Assembly: GCA_948474755.1 (NCBI GenBank)
Contig: CAOLHI010000968.1
Coordinates: forward strand, 62,001 to 126,000
Direction: 5' to 3'
DNA from: Ctenosaura bakeri
Taxonomy: Eukaryota > Chordata > Lepidosauria > Squamata > Iguanidae
Length of the DNA: 64,000 nt
Each line of letters starts with the position of its first letter. The stretch's first letter is position 1. This document shows, piece after piece, positions 34,301 through 45,124 of the stretch. The translations under genes were made by a program, and so were the position numbers. The notes beneath the pieces were generated by a model, which was not told where the DNA came from, did not search any database, and worked only from the letters and a program-made list of their open reading frames with translations.

Positions 34301-34730
34301 AACCATATTTAACATACAAAAAAAGTATGATCACCATATTCAACCCACCATGGATTCCTTTGAGGCATCAGGGTTCCTTCACAAAGCAGAAGTGGCTGGC
34401 TGGTGGGGCTTACCATTTGATCAGGCCCTAAGTGTTGTAAAGATTCAAAGTAACCCATTGTATGTATAAAAGACTCAAAAAGTGTATGTACAAAGATGTA
34501 TGTAGAGAACTGCTGTTATAGCATATATAGAAAAAAACCTCATATATATAAAGCTGGAATATTATAATGTAATTTATATGACTCATAAATATGACTAACT
34601 CTTTTCACATTTGTGGTTGTATTTAAGTTTCTTCCTGTGATTCCATTGAACATGTGCTGAAAATAATCCATAAAACAGCAAAGATCAGAAGCAGCTTCTG
34701 TCCCTTATATTTAATTTACATCCTAGAAAT

Positions 34731-34937
34731 ACTGGATCACATCTGATCTTGGAAGCTAAGCAGGGTCAGCTCTGGTTAGTACTTGGATGGGAGACTGCCA
34801 ATGAAGATGTTGTGCTGTAGGGTATATTTCAGAGGAAGGAATTGGCAAAACCTTCTCTGACTATTCCTTGCTTTAGAGAACCCCATGAAATTAATGGGAT
34901 CACCAGAAGTTGACAGGTGACTTGAAGATACATGAAC
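34731..34937 (+). mobile_element. SINE with a 5S rRNA-derived head and Bov-B tail
   Basis: TCTGATCTTGGAAGCTAAGC, AGGGTCAGCTCTGGTTAGT and ACTTGGATGGGAGACTGCC match the 3' two thirds of 5S rRNA, including its internal Pol III promoter elements. The body that follows (TTTCAGAGGAAGGAATTGGC, CCCCATGAAATTAATGGGAT, GACAGGTGACTTGAAGATAC) is the Sauria/Bov-B type. It is a 5S-headed relative of the tRNA-headed SINEs in this window and not a 5S gene, since the first part and the terminator of 5S are missing. Confidence 0.85.
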
Positions 34938-36077
34938 CCCAGAAAGTTGTATACAGATTTTTTTTTTCCTGAATCTGAATTTTTCCCCTTTAGAATTTGG
35001 GTAAAACTGGGCCAATTAAGTCACATGGCAACCCTAATTTAACCTATACATAATGACACTTAGCTGTGCATGGTTTTACTGTTTAGTGTGTACAATTCAG
35101 ATTTCTGCATAAGAGCTAATACATTTATTTGAAAATTCATGTTGATAGTTGGAAGGCTTGTCGTTTTAGTCATGGGCTGTCAACTGGCTGTGATTATACT
35201 CTAGTTTTCAACTCTTAGATAGAATACTGAGACTAGGCAGTCAGTGGTTTCTTTGGAAAAGACTACAGTATCTTTTTCCAGGTGACATGTAACTTTTCCC
35301 AGAGCAAATTAATCAGTAAAAGTGAATGGAAACAAATACTTATTTAAAGGTAATTTACCGATTTTACAGGCAGGGCCTCAAGGGTCTCTGAATTAAGTCA
35401 GTCTTCATAGCTGGGCAATGTTATATGAATGCAAGTGATCCAGTGCAATTTGTACAAAATTGGTGTAATTGCCTGGTCCCCATAAGCAGCTGAGCACAAC
35501 TCTATTCTGTACAGCCTTCAGAGGCAAACGCATAAAAAACTCATTGCAACAACACACTCTGGTTGTAATGAGAGGAATAGATAATGTTCCTTATTTTTGC
35601 TGATTCACCTTCAGATTATATCTCCAGATAACTGCATAATGACTACTTTGTTTAGATTTTTTTTTCTGCATTTAGATTTTTTTTTCCTCTGAGCTACTGA
35701 GGTGAAGCCTTAAGGAACTGACTACATATGGCAGTTAGCATTTTCCCCTAAAAAGCATATATTTTAAAATCAAGAAGTGTTGGCAAGAAGTTGATAAAAT
35801 GGTGACTGCTGCCTACTCATTTATCATGTGGCTCTTCTGTGCTTTAATGTGTGCTCTGCTGCAGCATTAGGTATTTTCTATACACTTCATCAACTCTGCC
35901 ACCCACATATCTACCTTTCCTTTCGTTGTTGAAAGCAAAGTGATGTGTGTGTGTGTGGGGGGGCTTTATTTGAGCTAATTTGGTCTTAAATATGTTGGAT
36001 TTGAATTCTGTAATTATTTATATGACTAGTATTCACAGACAGTCTGGTGAAAGGATACCATAACTGTAGCCTTACAT

Positions 36078-36108
<31 letters not shown>

Positions 36109-36851
36109 AGAAACTAGAGTTTTGTGGCATACCTACACTCTTTTTTCTTTAAACTTAGTCTGAGAAGGAAGGAAGACATAGACAGTAACAGAAAAATATG
36201 ATGACATGCTGCTTAAAGACAGATTCCTGATCTCCTTCCCTCGCCTATTCCGTCACACAAACAAGGTGATATAACAAGCCCGTCCCTTAATATAAACACT
36301 TAGTCTTCCTCCTAAACTCCTCAGTGCAGGACTGAGAGGAGAAATAGCTACAAACAGAGTGGGGACAGCTGGGGAGGACAAAGAACAGGCACCACTCTTC
36401 CATTTTCTGTGCTTGCACAATCCTTTTTTGTTTCCAGCTAAGTGCAAGAGTTGGAAAATGGTACCTGCTGAGGAGTATGCTGCTGGCAGATGACCTGCAG
36501 GCAATAGGCAGGAATCTGCTGCTGTACAGCAGAAAGGGAGAGGAACTGTCATGGTGATGGTGCTCACTTGCAGGCTCAGCTAGTCATTGGTGTACTAACT
36601 TTAAAGAGAGAAGAATTGTGATCAGAGTGCAGTCAATCGATTAACTCTTTCCCTCTCTGAATAACCTCACACCAGAGATAGTTTTATATGCAGCATCATG
36701 TTGCAGGTCTACTTTGTAGTAGGAGTAGGAGTGGCAGCAGCAGCAATAAGTCTTCTTTTACTTTTTCTTCGTGGTTGTCTTCTCTCTGTTTCTTAAGTCA
36801 AGATCCTGTAAGGGCCTTAAGCTACCACTTCCCTAATTATCATTTGACTTT
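34938..36851. other. Intronic DNA with microsatellites
   Basis: (GT)n at 35943-35958 with a G-run, and (AC)n-(AT)n at 36076-36108. No exon or named repeat otherwise. Confidence 0.45.
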
Positions 36852-36941
36852 CCAGATGTTGTTGGACTTCAGCTCCCAGCAGCCCTAGCCAGCAGAGCCA
36901 ATGATGAGGAATGCTGGGAACTGCAGTCCAATAACATATGG
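36852..36941. mobile_element. Short foldback element (CCAGATGTTGTTGGACT type)
   Basis: The left arm CCAGATGTTGTTGGACTTCA, GCTCCCAGCA is mirrored by the right arm, whose complement reads CCATATGTTATTGGACTGCA, GTTCCCAGCA. It is a 90-bp palindromic MITE of a type common in squamates, as I recall. Confidence 0.75.
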
Positions 36942-38789
36942 AGAGCTTCACTACCACTGTTACAAGACATGGTGATTTGGATGAAAACTTTGAGATCTGG
37001 AAATGTAAAGCTATGAGAACATAGACAATTGCACTTGACCAGTGATAAACTCATAGCAGGAGCAGTATAGAGAGAAATACTTGATGAAATCAGCTGGCTG
37101 ATATAATCTGATGGAAGTTATGTATATCTGGTGTGTTTATGTCACCTCCAAGAATCTGATTGGAGGAAAGAACATTTATATAAATGGGATACACTAAATG
37201 TCTGTTTTTTTGATTGGACCACATATTTCAGCTGATTGGGCTAGGAAGGATATAAAGTGAGCCAAGAGGAGATGGAACCCAGACAGCTTAGCTGTATATA
37301 CAAATGAAGAATACTTTTGATTGCAGCTGTAATGTTCCTAGCTGATCACTACCCAAACATGCTGATGGAGATAGACCATGCTGGAAAGAGAAAGAGTTTT
37401 TGCTATGCTGATAAATAGAAAAAGGGACCTCAGACTGAAACAGATTAGCCAACAAATGGCAAAGGATCCTTATCCCTCAGTCTAAAGAGATAGTTAAGCT
37501 AGCAGTCATATTTTTGACAGGCTTGAGTATGATTTCCCAAAGCAAGTGGTTTTTATATCTTCCTAGCAGCACAAAAGTCCATGGAGCTCCAGGTCAGATG
37601 CTCAGATGTAGCTCTGCTCCACTCTCACTAGACTGAATATGTCTGTTCTCTTCAAAACCCCATGGAGTTATGACTCTAAAGAGGATACCAGCCTATCTTT
37701 CTATTCCTCTGATTATTCAGTTGTAGGCCAAAGTGCATGTGGTTTCCCTTACATAGGGGATTTGTCTTAAAAAAAAAAAAGACAAAACCCTACTGATCAG
37801 GTGGGGACATTGGCATGGGTAGATGGTGGCTTTAAGCTTTTGCCCTCCAGGTTCCTCTGTCTCATTCATCAGTGTTCTAATCTAGATCAGGCACTATGAG
37901 TGGGCTATGTATGAAGGATGGGATACGTTGGTGGAAATATTATCTAAAGGCCTTAAGGCTAAACAGCACAGTACATGAAATATGTAGCATGAACATGTGA
38001 TTGTGCTGAACTAGATCAGGACTGTGCATGCTTACTTCTGAATTTAATTTAAAAGAGTGATCTTAAACTGTGTGCTGTGTTAATTTAACATAACATATTT
38101 TTGCTCACTATGTACTTAACATAGTCTGCCATTCAAATCACAATTTGATTATTGCTGAAAGTCAGAGCCCTCACTCTTTCTAAGAAAGGAATGATTAATA
38201 TGAAAGCTGGAGTGGATGATGTATCTTGTCTAAGCTTCAGTTTTTGTTTGTTATTCATTAAATTTAATGCTTTAAATGTGCTTCTAGCTTTCCTCTTCTA
38301 AGGGACACAAATAACAGTTCTTTGTGTCCTTATTAGAGAATATGCTACACTGTATACAGTGGGAGTTATTTCAGAGCAAACAGCCAAAGGGACCTAAATC
38401 AGAACAGAAATACATGTGCCTGCACTTGCATTTCTGCTGTGGTGTGAGTATGGATACTATATTCTTCTTAGTCAAATTTCACTCATGCAGGCTAGTTTGA
38501 TCTTTTAAAATCATCATACACAGAGCCATACTTAATGGAATGTGAATGTCATGAATGGAATTAAGATGAGTTTTTAAAAATGTGGCCATAAAAGAGGGCA
38601 ACACAGCATCAGGACTGCAGATAGTTGAGAAACAGAGAATTTAACTTCCCCCCTCCCAGTCCTCATGAAAATCCTCATGCTCCTGTATGCTTTCATGTCT
38701 TCTCACATATGTCCAGCACCAGTGGGGTTTTTTTGGAGGGAGGTTAAAATTTACCCTTCATTCCATGAAAATGCAACAAAATACAAAAT
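36942..38789. other. Intronic DNA, possible LTR-like stretch, otherwise nothing recognised
   Basis: Around 37090-37370 a TATAAAG box (37252) follows a CCAAG/GATTGG-rich stretch and precedes a plausible leader, as in a solo LTR. No paired repeat or TG...CA ends could be fixed, so this is only a suggestion. Confidence 0.3.
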
Positions 38790-39123
38790 ACACAAAAGAG
38801 ATACCTTTATTAGCTAACCAAAATGTAGAAAATATGTCATACAACCTTTCAAAGCTTCACTGGCTTCTTCATGAAGCAAAGATTTTAAAAATTGTACAAG
38901 AGAAGAAAGGTGAGAATATTCTAGTCATAAGCTTACATTTTGTCTCAGGTGTTACTCTATTGCCAATTAAGATGATATTGAGGGTTCTCAAATGTTGGTC
39001 TGTGACTCTAACATTATTACCTCCTTTCTCTTCTATGATTTTAACATATTTGTTTGCTGAATAAGCCAATGAAGTTTTGAAAGCTTGCATGATGTATTTT
39101 CTTCACCATGGGTAGCCAATAAA
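38790..39123. mobile_element. Penelope-like element ends in inverted arrangement
   Basis: The minus strand of 38790-38880 reads CATGAAGAAGCCAGTGAAGC, TTTGAAAGGTTGTATGACAT, ATTTTCTACATTTTGG and AATAAAGGTATC. The plus strand of 39057-39123 reads CTGAATAAGCCAATGAAGTT, TTGAAAGCTTGCATGATGTA, TTTTCTTCACC and AATAAAGG. These two copies of one motif face away from each other, with about 175 bases between. The motif resembles the terminal sequence of vertebrate Penelope-like retroelements, which carry hammerhead ribozymes (CTGANGA ... GAAA). The assignment is by memory of those ends; no protein is present. Confidence 0.5.
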
Positions 39124-39589
39124 GGCCTTTCTGCACCACACTTGGATCCCACAGCTTCCCAGCGTCATCCCAGCAGTGCCATCGCCAGGATGGGAGTGTG
39201 TTCCGAATGCTCCTCTCCACACCTGGCTGGCTGGCTGGGTGGTGTTTGGGACATGCTCCTTCCTTCCACAGCGCAGCTGGCCTCTTCGGTCCTGCACTGA
39301 GGAAGGAAGCACTTGATAGTGCTTCCACCTTTTCCACTTGGCCCCAGCCAATGCAATTGTCACACAACAGAGGCCTGGATTTTTTCAGTAAAGCCGGTCG
39401 ACAATGTGTGCTATTGTACAATGTTGTTGCAGTCTCACTCCTGTCACGTTCCTAACGGTATACTGCGTGATGGCGACAGCTGGGGACGTGACAAGAGTGG
39501 GACTGCAACAACGTTGTGCGATAGCACGCATTGTGAACTGGTTTCAACGTGTCCCCCTCCTTAGATGGGGCCATAGTGCAGAAATGACC
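39124..39589. mobile_element. GC-rich TIR element, family 3, with internal long hairpin
   Basis: The left end is GGCCTTTCTGCACCA; the complement of the right end reads GGTCATTTCTGCACTA. Inside, 39401-39449 and 39486-39534 are inverted copies of about 49 bases with few mismatches, around a 36-base loop. The terminal motif is shared with the GGCC foldback families elsewhere in the window; the interior is different. The element abuts a Penelope-like end on the left and a Bov-B fragment on the right. Confidence 0.7.
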
Positions 39590-39609
39590 AAACCTTCTTT
39601 TGTGGATTT

Positions 39610-40080
39610 TGGATTTTGTTGTAGTTTTCTTTAAGTCATACTTCTCACATTCCATGTTTTTATTGTGTGTTGTGCAGCTTCAGACTTCCCTTTCCACAAG
39701 TATGTCAGCTTCGGAGCATTCTTTCAGCTTGAGTCCAGTTGCACCATTCTTTCCACTTTCCCTATTGTTAGTTAAGTCCTTTCTGATCTGGGGTGGGGGT
39801 GGGGGCCCATCTTCTGGTATTATCTCTTGGTTCAGTTTAGATTGTCCCTTTATAGGATTTTCAAGGTAAAAAAATATTCAGAAGTGGTTTAGCGGTGCCG
39901 CCTTCTGTGCAGTACTAATAAGAGTTAGCTGAAGTGCCACTGTTGTTGTCTCTTAAAAGATCATTCACCAGTGTCAGCATAAACCTCTCCTCCTGCCCCA
40001 GTAGCTTCCCTTCTGGAGATTCTCCACCACCCTCTCCACTGGAATTATCACTTCTCCTCTGATGATGCCTACATTACTTC
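39610..40080 (-). mobile_element. Bov-B 5' region fragment, minus strand
   Basis: CTTCTCACATTCCATG, TTTCAGCTTGAGTCCAGTTG and GTATTATCTCTTGGTTCAGT align with 6380-6580 of the first Bov-B. Only the 5' untranslated region and the start are present. Confidence 0.75.
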
Positions 40081-40236
40081 CTGGAGAGAATGGATGCATT
40101 CCATGTTGCATGATCTGATAGAGTCTAGTTTTCTGACATCAATACTCTCAGTCTTTCTGACACACTCAAACCTCATTACTATGTCAAGATGTGCATCTAA
40201 GAGAGGGGGCCTGAGAAAGGTTATTGTTGAAAAAGT

Positions 40237-40460
40237 TTGTTGTTGTTGTTGTTATGTTGTTTTTGTTATTGTTGTTTGCCTTCAAGTCATTTCTGACTTA
40301 TGGTGATCATCAGGCAAGCCTATCATGGAGTTTTCTGGGGCTGAGTGTGTGTGAGGCATGCTGAAGGTCACCCAGTAGGTTTCCATGGCTGAGGAAGGAA
40401 TCGAACTTGGTCTCCAGGGTCATAGCCCAGCACTTAAACCACAACTCCACACTGGCTCTC
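40237..40460 (-). mobile_element. Sauria SINE, minus strand
   Basis: The (TTG)n-type tail on the left, GCCTTCAAGTCATTTCTGAC, and on the right the tRNA-like head (complement GAGAGCCAGTGTGGAGTTGT) with the B box AAGTTCGATTCCTT. It lies at the left border of copy B of the 1.5-kb unit. Confidence 0.88.
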
Positions 40461-40465
40461 ATGGA

Positions 40466-41965
40466 GAAAGATAAAGATAGTATTTACCCTACTTCCACAT
40501 ATAGTTAGTGAAACTGATCTTCTTTATGCATGTCAGTAATGTTGCCTGATCTTCACAACTGGGTACTGTATCAGTGTAGCATTGTTCCCCTTAGCTGCAG
40601 CTATCCATTACACATACCTCAAGATTGTGATTGCCTCAGATACGAAGTAATTATTATCTCCCCATTCTCAAGTAGGTTGTGTGTCTTTGCCATCAGTGTT
40701 ATGAATGTGCTTCTCTACTCAAGTGTAATATTTGTTTCTTTGACCAGTGATACCCCAAGGAGATTTTAGAAAACTTTTGATGTGCATTAAAAAATGTTCC
40801 TTTGGATAACATAGCAAATACTTTATCAGATGATGCATCAAATAGAGGTTGCCGTACCTAGCTGAACTCTGTTCTTTTGCCTTGGTGATACAGTGCAGAA
40901 TTAATGCATGATTGCTCTCTAAAACCACAGGCTAATCAACATGAACCTCTGGAGTAGTTACTACTGAGGGCTGGCATAAAATAATCATATTAATATTACC
41001 TGTGTGCAGGATTAACTTTAATAAAAAAGAGAATACTGAAAATTAATAGACAAAAGTAATTGCAATATAGATTAAAGTCAGAGAATTGCCCGCTTAAGCT
41101 TAACAAACTGCCATGTACACAGATAGAACTAAATGACAATGAGAATAATAATATACTACTAATAAATAGATATCTTGCTTTTATGATGTCACAGATGCTG
41201 AAGGACCAACCTTGGTTAGCTGTAGTCAGTGGAGATTGGTTCATGAGGATGACTGGAATGCCCCACCACGAGGCTCAGGCTGCCCCTTCCCGGTCAGCCC
41301 CCTCATACCTTTCTCTTTATTATATTATTATTATTATTTTTTTGTATCCCACCTCTCCATATGGATCGAGGCGGCAAACAACTTACAAATAGCATGTATT
41401 TCTATACATGCCCCCAACAAGCTGGGTACTCATTTTACTGACCTGCGGAAGGATGGAAGGCTGATTCAACCTTGGAGCCTGGCAGGATCGAACTCACAAC
41501 CTTGTGGCTTGCGGTACTGGCATTTAACCACTGCACCACCAGGGCTCCCTTTACTTAATGGCTAGTCTGGAGGATCCATTGGTTTGCTGCCTTCCCTCTG
41601 TAGAAGCAGGCAGACCCATCTCCTGACAAAGATGCACAGGGACATTACAACTTTCCCCACTCTCACAAAGATGCAGGAAGGTCTTCATGGGTGGGAAAAA
41701 CATAAGAATCAAAACTGATGGGCCTGGGGAGTGGATTCTTATGGAACTGACATTCAAACATGACATTCACTAGGTCAGGAGGGGCTTTGCATTGTGTGAC
41801 CAAGAAGCTAGCAAGCTGGTGCCTGGGGTGGGTGGGTGGGTTTGCTTAAGCTAACTGCCAGGCTGCTGCAGCTGCTGTAGTTCCACTTCTGATTCCCACC
41901 TGGAAGAGCTCTTCTACTCTGTCTGTATTCTTGTGCTTGATTCGCCCCCCGCAAACTGCCTGGCC
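40466..41965 (-). repeat. Unclassified unit of about 1.5 kb, copy B (inverted)
   Basis: Reverse-complement homologue of 26620-28185. It lacks the hAT of copy A (single GCTTAAGC at about 41846-41853) and instead carries a tRNA-derived SINE at 41313-41549. The borders are approximate: on the left the homology runs into the Sauria SINE; on the right it fades near 41965. No protein domain is recognised in either copy. Confidence 0.7.
41313..41549 (-). mobile_element. tRNA-derived SINE with CCCGCCTCTCC-type tail, copy 2
   Basis: Read on the minus strand: head CCTGGTGGTGCAGTGGTTAA, B box GGTTGTGAGTTCGATCCTG, tail with CCATATGGAGAGGTGGGAT, then (TAA)n. In copy A of the host unit the site is empty (AATAAAGAGGGAGG); here TAAAGGGA and TAAAGAGA flank the SINE as a target duplication on the minus strand. 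Confidence 0.87.
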
Positions 41966-42534
41966 ACCATGACTCCCCCTGAATATGCCTTCATTCCATG
42001 GGATTCCTATTTTTTTTTAAAAAAACATGCAGATTATCTGCCTTCACAGATCAGCGTCCCATTTAGTTTTACCAAATGCAATACAGCTTTCCCATCATGC
42101 TTGCAGGAATTATTCTGATCCCTCAATGTGTCATGCTTAAGTAATTCATATTTAATATATATATAAATTAACTTTTTTTGAGAGAACTTCAGTTTGTCAT
42201 CTATAGATAAATCCACACATAGTTTGTTGGAATCCTTCTTAACTTTTTAAAACAGAGTGACACCTTCATCAATGATTAAGTTTCGCTATGTAAAATATGG
42301 AAGACATTTTAAAAACTGCCTGCAATGGAATTACAGTATGGATTTTTTTTTTTAATAGAGAAAATTTAAGTTGCTGTGACAAATTTCCTAAAAACGTAGA
42401 AGTTTTAGACTTGCATCCTATACCTGCTAACCCAGGAATAAGTCTCACTAAAGTCAGTGGTTATTACTTCTGAGAATATGGCATTGTTAGTGACTGGTAA
42501 CAAAAGATGTGAAGTAACATTATATAGGGTTTGT
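41966..42534. other. Intronic DNA, nothing recognised
   Basis: AT-rich, with T- and A-runs near 42011 and 42343. No exon or repeat family. Confidence 0.45.
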
Positions 42535-43075
42535 ATCGATTTTATAATATCAGTTGTGCCAGTGGTGTGTGTGTGTGCACATAGTAATTGGCAAGTGTGA
42601 AATGACTGATAGAGAGTACAAATTGTACACTCCCCCAAGATAATTGGGGGGTGCAATGATTTGGAACAGTGTAGTATGAGATGCAGAGGGCAGATAGGAA
42701 TGGGTAGCCTGAGTGGACAGTGAGGATAAGGAACCCAAGGGAGAGATCAAGTTATTAGCTGAGGAAAAATCTTACCTGGGAAGGCTGATATGATAGCATG
42801 TAAATCTGTAGTAAAATACAAGTGACCAGCTATAACCTCTAGCCAAATGTTTAAGTGCTGAAGGATGCTGAGGATTCAGATGTAATTATATGAAGCCCTG
42901 ATGCTGTAGATAATAAAACATTCTTGTCTCATTTCATAATTCATGTGTGCTGTTTGGTCACTTCAGTGACTAATGTGTGAGTAGAACTTAATAGTCAAAG
43001 GTACCACAATTTTATATGCTAGTGACACTGAGAACTAAATTTGTGGAAAGATCTTGGTGGCAGCATAATTCAAAT
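42535..43075 (+). repeat. Diverged direct repeat, first copy (about 540 bp)
   Basis: Matches 44340-44890 in the same orientation at several points: ATTTGGAACAGTGTAGTATG vs ATTTGGAACAGCGTGGTATG; GTAAATCTGTAGTAAAATAC vs GTAGATCTGTAGTTGAGTAT; TATATGCTAGTGACACTGAG vs TATATGCTTGTGATATTGAG. The order and spacing of the anchors agree. The family is not recognised. Confidence 0.7.
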
Positions 43076-44279
43076 AGAAGAGCATATGTAGGTATTTCCT
43101 TTCATAGATCCCATCACTAAAAAGAAATTGTGGGAGCAACCCTGAGATGTTTGTTAACATACAGTGATTTAGCATGCAACAAACCTATTGCATGTTTTGG
43201 GCTGAGATGTGGGAAACACCTTTTCAGTTTCCTGTGGAGTTTTGAAGGATGGGGCTTCATGAAACAATATGGTTTCATTTTTGTCTGACTACATACTGCC
43301 AGAAGCCACGGACATAGTCAGGGGTTTTCTCACATTTATGTGCCCTCATCAATTAAGTGTTTCAAAATACACATTTGAAAGTATCACATAATATTTTCTG
43401 AATGTTAAACACAGGAGCAAAGATATGAAATAAGAACTAGATGTTGGATATTGATTCAACAAGAAGACAGCCTTGGGATTTAAGGGGAGGGAAATCACAG
43501 TAGGAGAGAAAAATAAAATATCCACCATTATGTGTGTGTGTGTGTGCTTATGTATATAATTAGTGCTTTGTATTCATTTTGCAGAGAGTATAAAATGTCT
43601 TCTAAGATAATGTTTTTAAAAGACTGCATATTGCCATAAAAATGTAGATAGACAGTAAATCTGGCATGCATCTCTAGACAACAAGGATTTATAATCTGGA
43701 TGTACATCTTTATAATTCTATGAACAATGTGTTATATCCTTCAAACTCCAGGCCCTGCAAAGATCACCCTGTCATTCTAGTAATTTGTGCAACTGCTGGT
43801 TTCTATGGCAACATATAACGTAGTACCACTTCACTGTCAAAATAATTTAATCTCGTAACACATTAAATGTTTTTAAAATGAATTTACAAACACAGCAGAT
43901 AAGCAAGCATTTTAAAACATGAAATTTTAGCAGTGAGTCACACACTGAAGCATGTCAAATTTATTTAAGTGAGAACTGAACTGCAGATTTAATCTTGGTC
44001 AGTGGGCTAGTATTATACACATACACACCCCTTTGGTTACAGTTTAAAATGGCTTACAGTCTGAAATACAAAAGTTAAAAAAAATGGAAGGCAAAAAAAT
44101 GTAAATTCAAGTACAAATCCTTTAATACTTTTAAATAATGAAGAGATTATTCTTGTGAGGAACTTGTGAGGTAACATAAGCTGTGACAGAATACAATATG
44201 GTTTTGTGTCTTTGTTCAGTGTATTTATGCAGTAAATAATTTTAGTGTATATATAAAATACATATATGTTAGTGTACAT
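43076..44279. other. Sequence between the direct repeats, nothing recognised
   Basis: 1.2 kb without a coding domain; (TG)n at 43532-43547. If the flanking repeats were LTRs this would be the interior, but I see no retroviral or gypsy motifs. Confidence 0.45.
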
Positions 44280-44318
44280 ATGTATATATATACACTATAT
44301 ATCCTTATGGACAATATG

Positions 44319-44359
<41 letters not shown>

Positions 44360-44362
44360 TGA
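44280..44362. repeat. (TA)n-(GA)n microsatellite
   Basis: Interrupted TA/GTATA units run to about 44337, then (GA)n to 44360. Confidence 0.9.
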
Positions 44363-44890
44363 TTAACAAGTGTGGGGTAATAGCAGTGAGTTTGTATTTG
44401 CATATAGATAAATTGCTGAGGGGCAGTTACAATTTGGAACAGCGTGGTATGAGGGTGAAGAAGCCACCGAGGACTGGAGGCTGGAGCAGACAATAAGGAA
44501 AAGAGAGTTTAGAGAAACTATATTATGAGTTGAGGAGAAAAATTTATTTGACAATGATAGGAGTTGATAATACACACATGGGGTAGTACCTGGAATATAT
44601 AGGTAATTAAAATGTAGATCTGTAGTTGAGTATTACTTCGCGAATGTAGCTTGTAGCTAAGTATTTATATGCTAGAGGGTTGTGAGGAGTGACATACAAT
44701 TTAGATAAAATCTAGTAGATGGTAAATAATATTTTTGTGTACTTCTTATTAATCATTAACCTACTCTTTGGTTACCACCATAGGGAATATATAGTAAAAC
44801 GTAATTATCAAAAGTACTACATCTGACGTTATATGCTTGTGATATTGAGAACTGAATCTGTGTAAAGATACAATGTAGTAAAATAGAATA
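44363..44890 (+). repeat. Diverged direct repeat, second copy
   Basis: Homologous to 42535-43075. The microsatellite at 44280-44362 occupies the place of the short (GT)n run in the first copy. Gaps and substitutions are frequent, so the duplication is old. Confidence 0.7.
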
Positions 44891-45108
44891 TATTTTAATT
44901 TTCTGAATGGCTTGACCCACTTAGGTTCTGCCCAACCTGGATTCAAGAGTATACTGTAGTAAAAGCAAAACTATAGCTTTATTGATTACAAAAACATATG
45001 ACAGGAATGAGATTAGGCAAAAAGTAGTAGCTACTGAGGAAAACAAGGAAACAACACAGAATTCATTAACAATTGGGGAAAGCCAGACTGATGGGTTGGA
45101 AGTAACAT

Positions 45109-45124
45109 AAAACATGGTTTGTCT
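45109..45124 (+). repeat. 16-bp target-site duplication, left copy
   Basis: AAAACATGGTTTGTCT, repeated exactly at 46386-46401 around the second L1. Confidence 0.88.

Noticed and set aside
34731..34800. 5S rRNA gene
   Set aside because: Only part of 5S is present, and it is fused to a SINE body.
42535..44890. Endogenous retrovirus with LTRs
   Set aside because: No primer-binding site, gag, pol or env motif was seen, so only 'direct repeat' is claimed.
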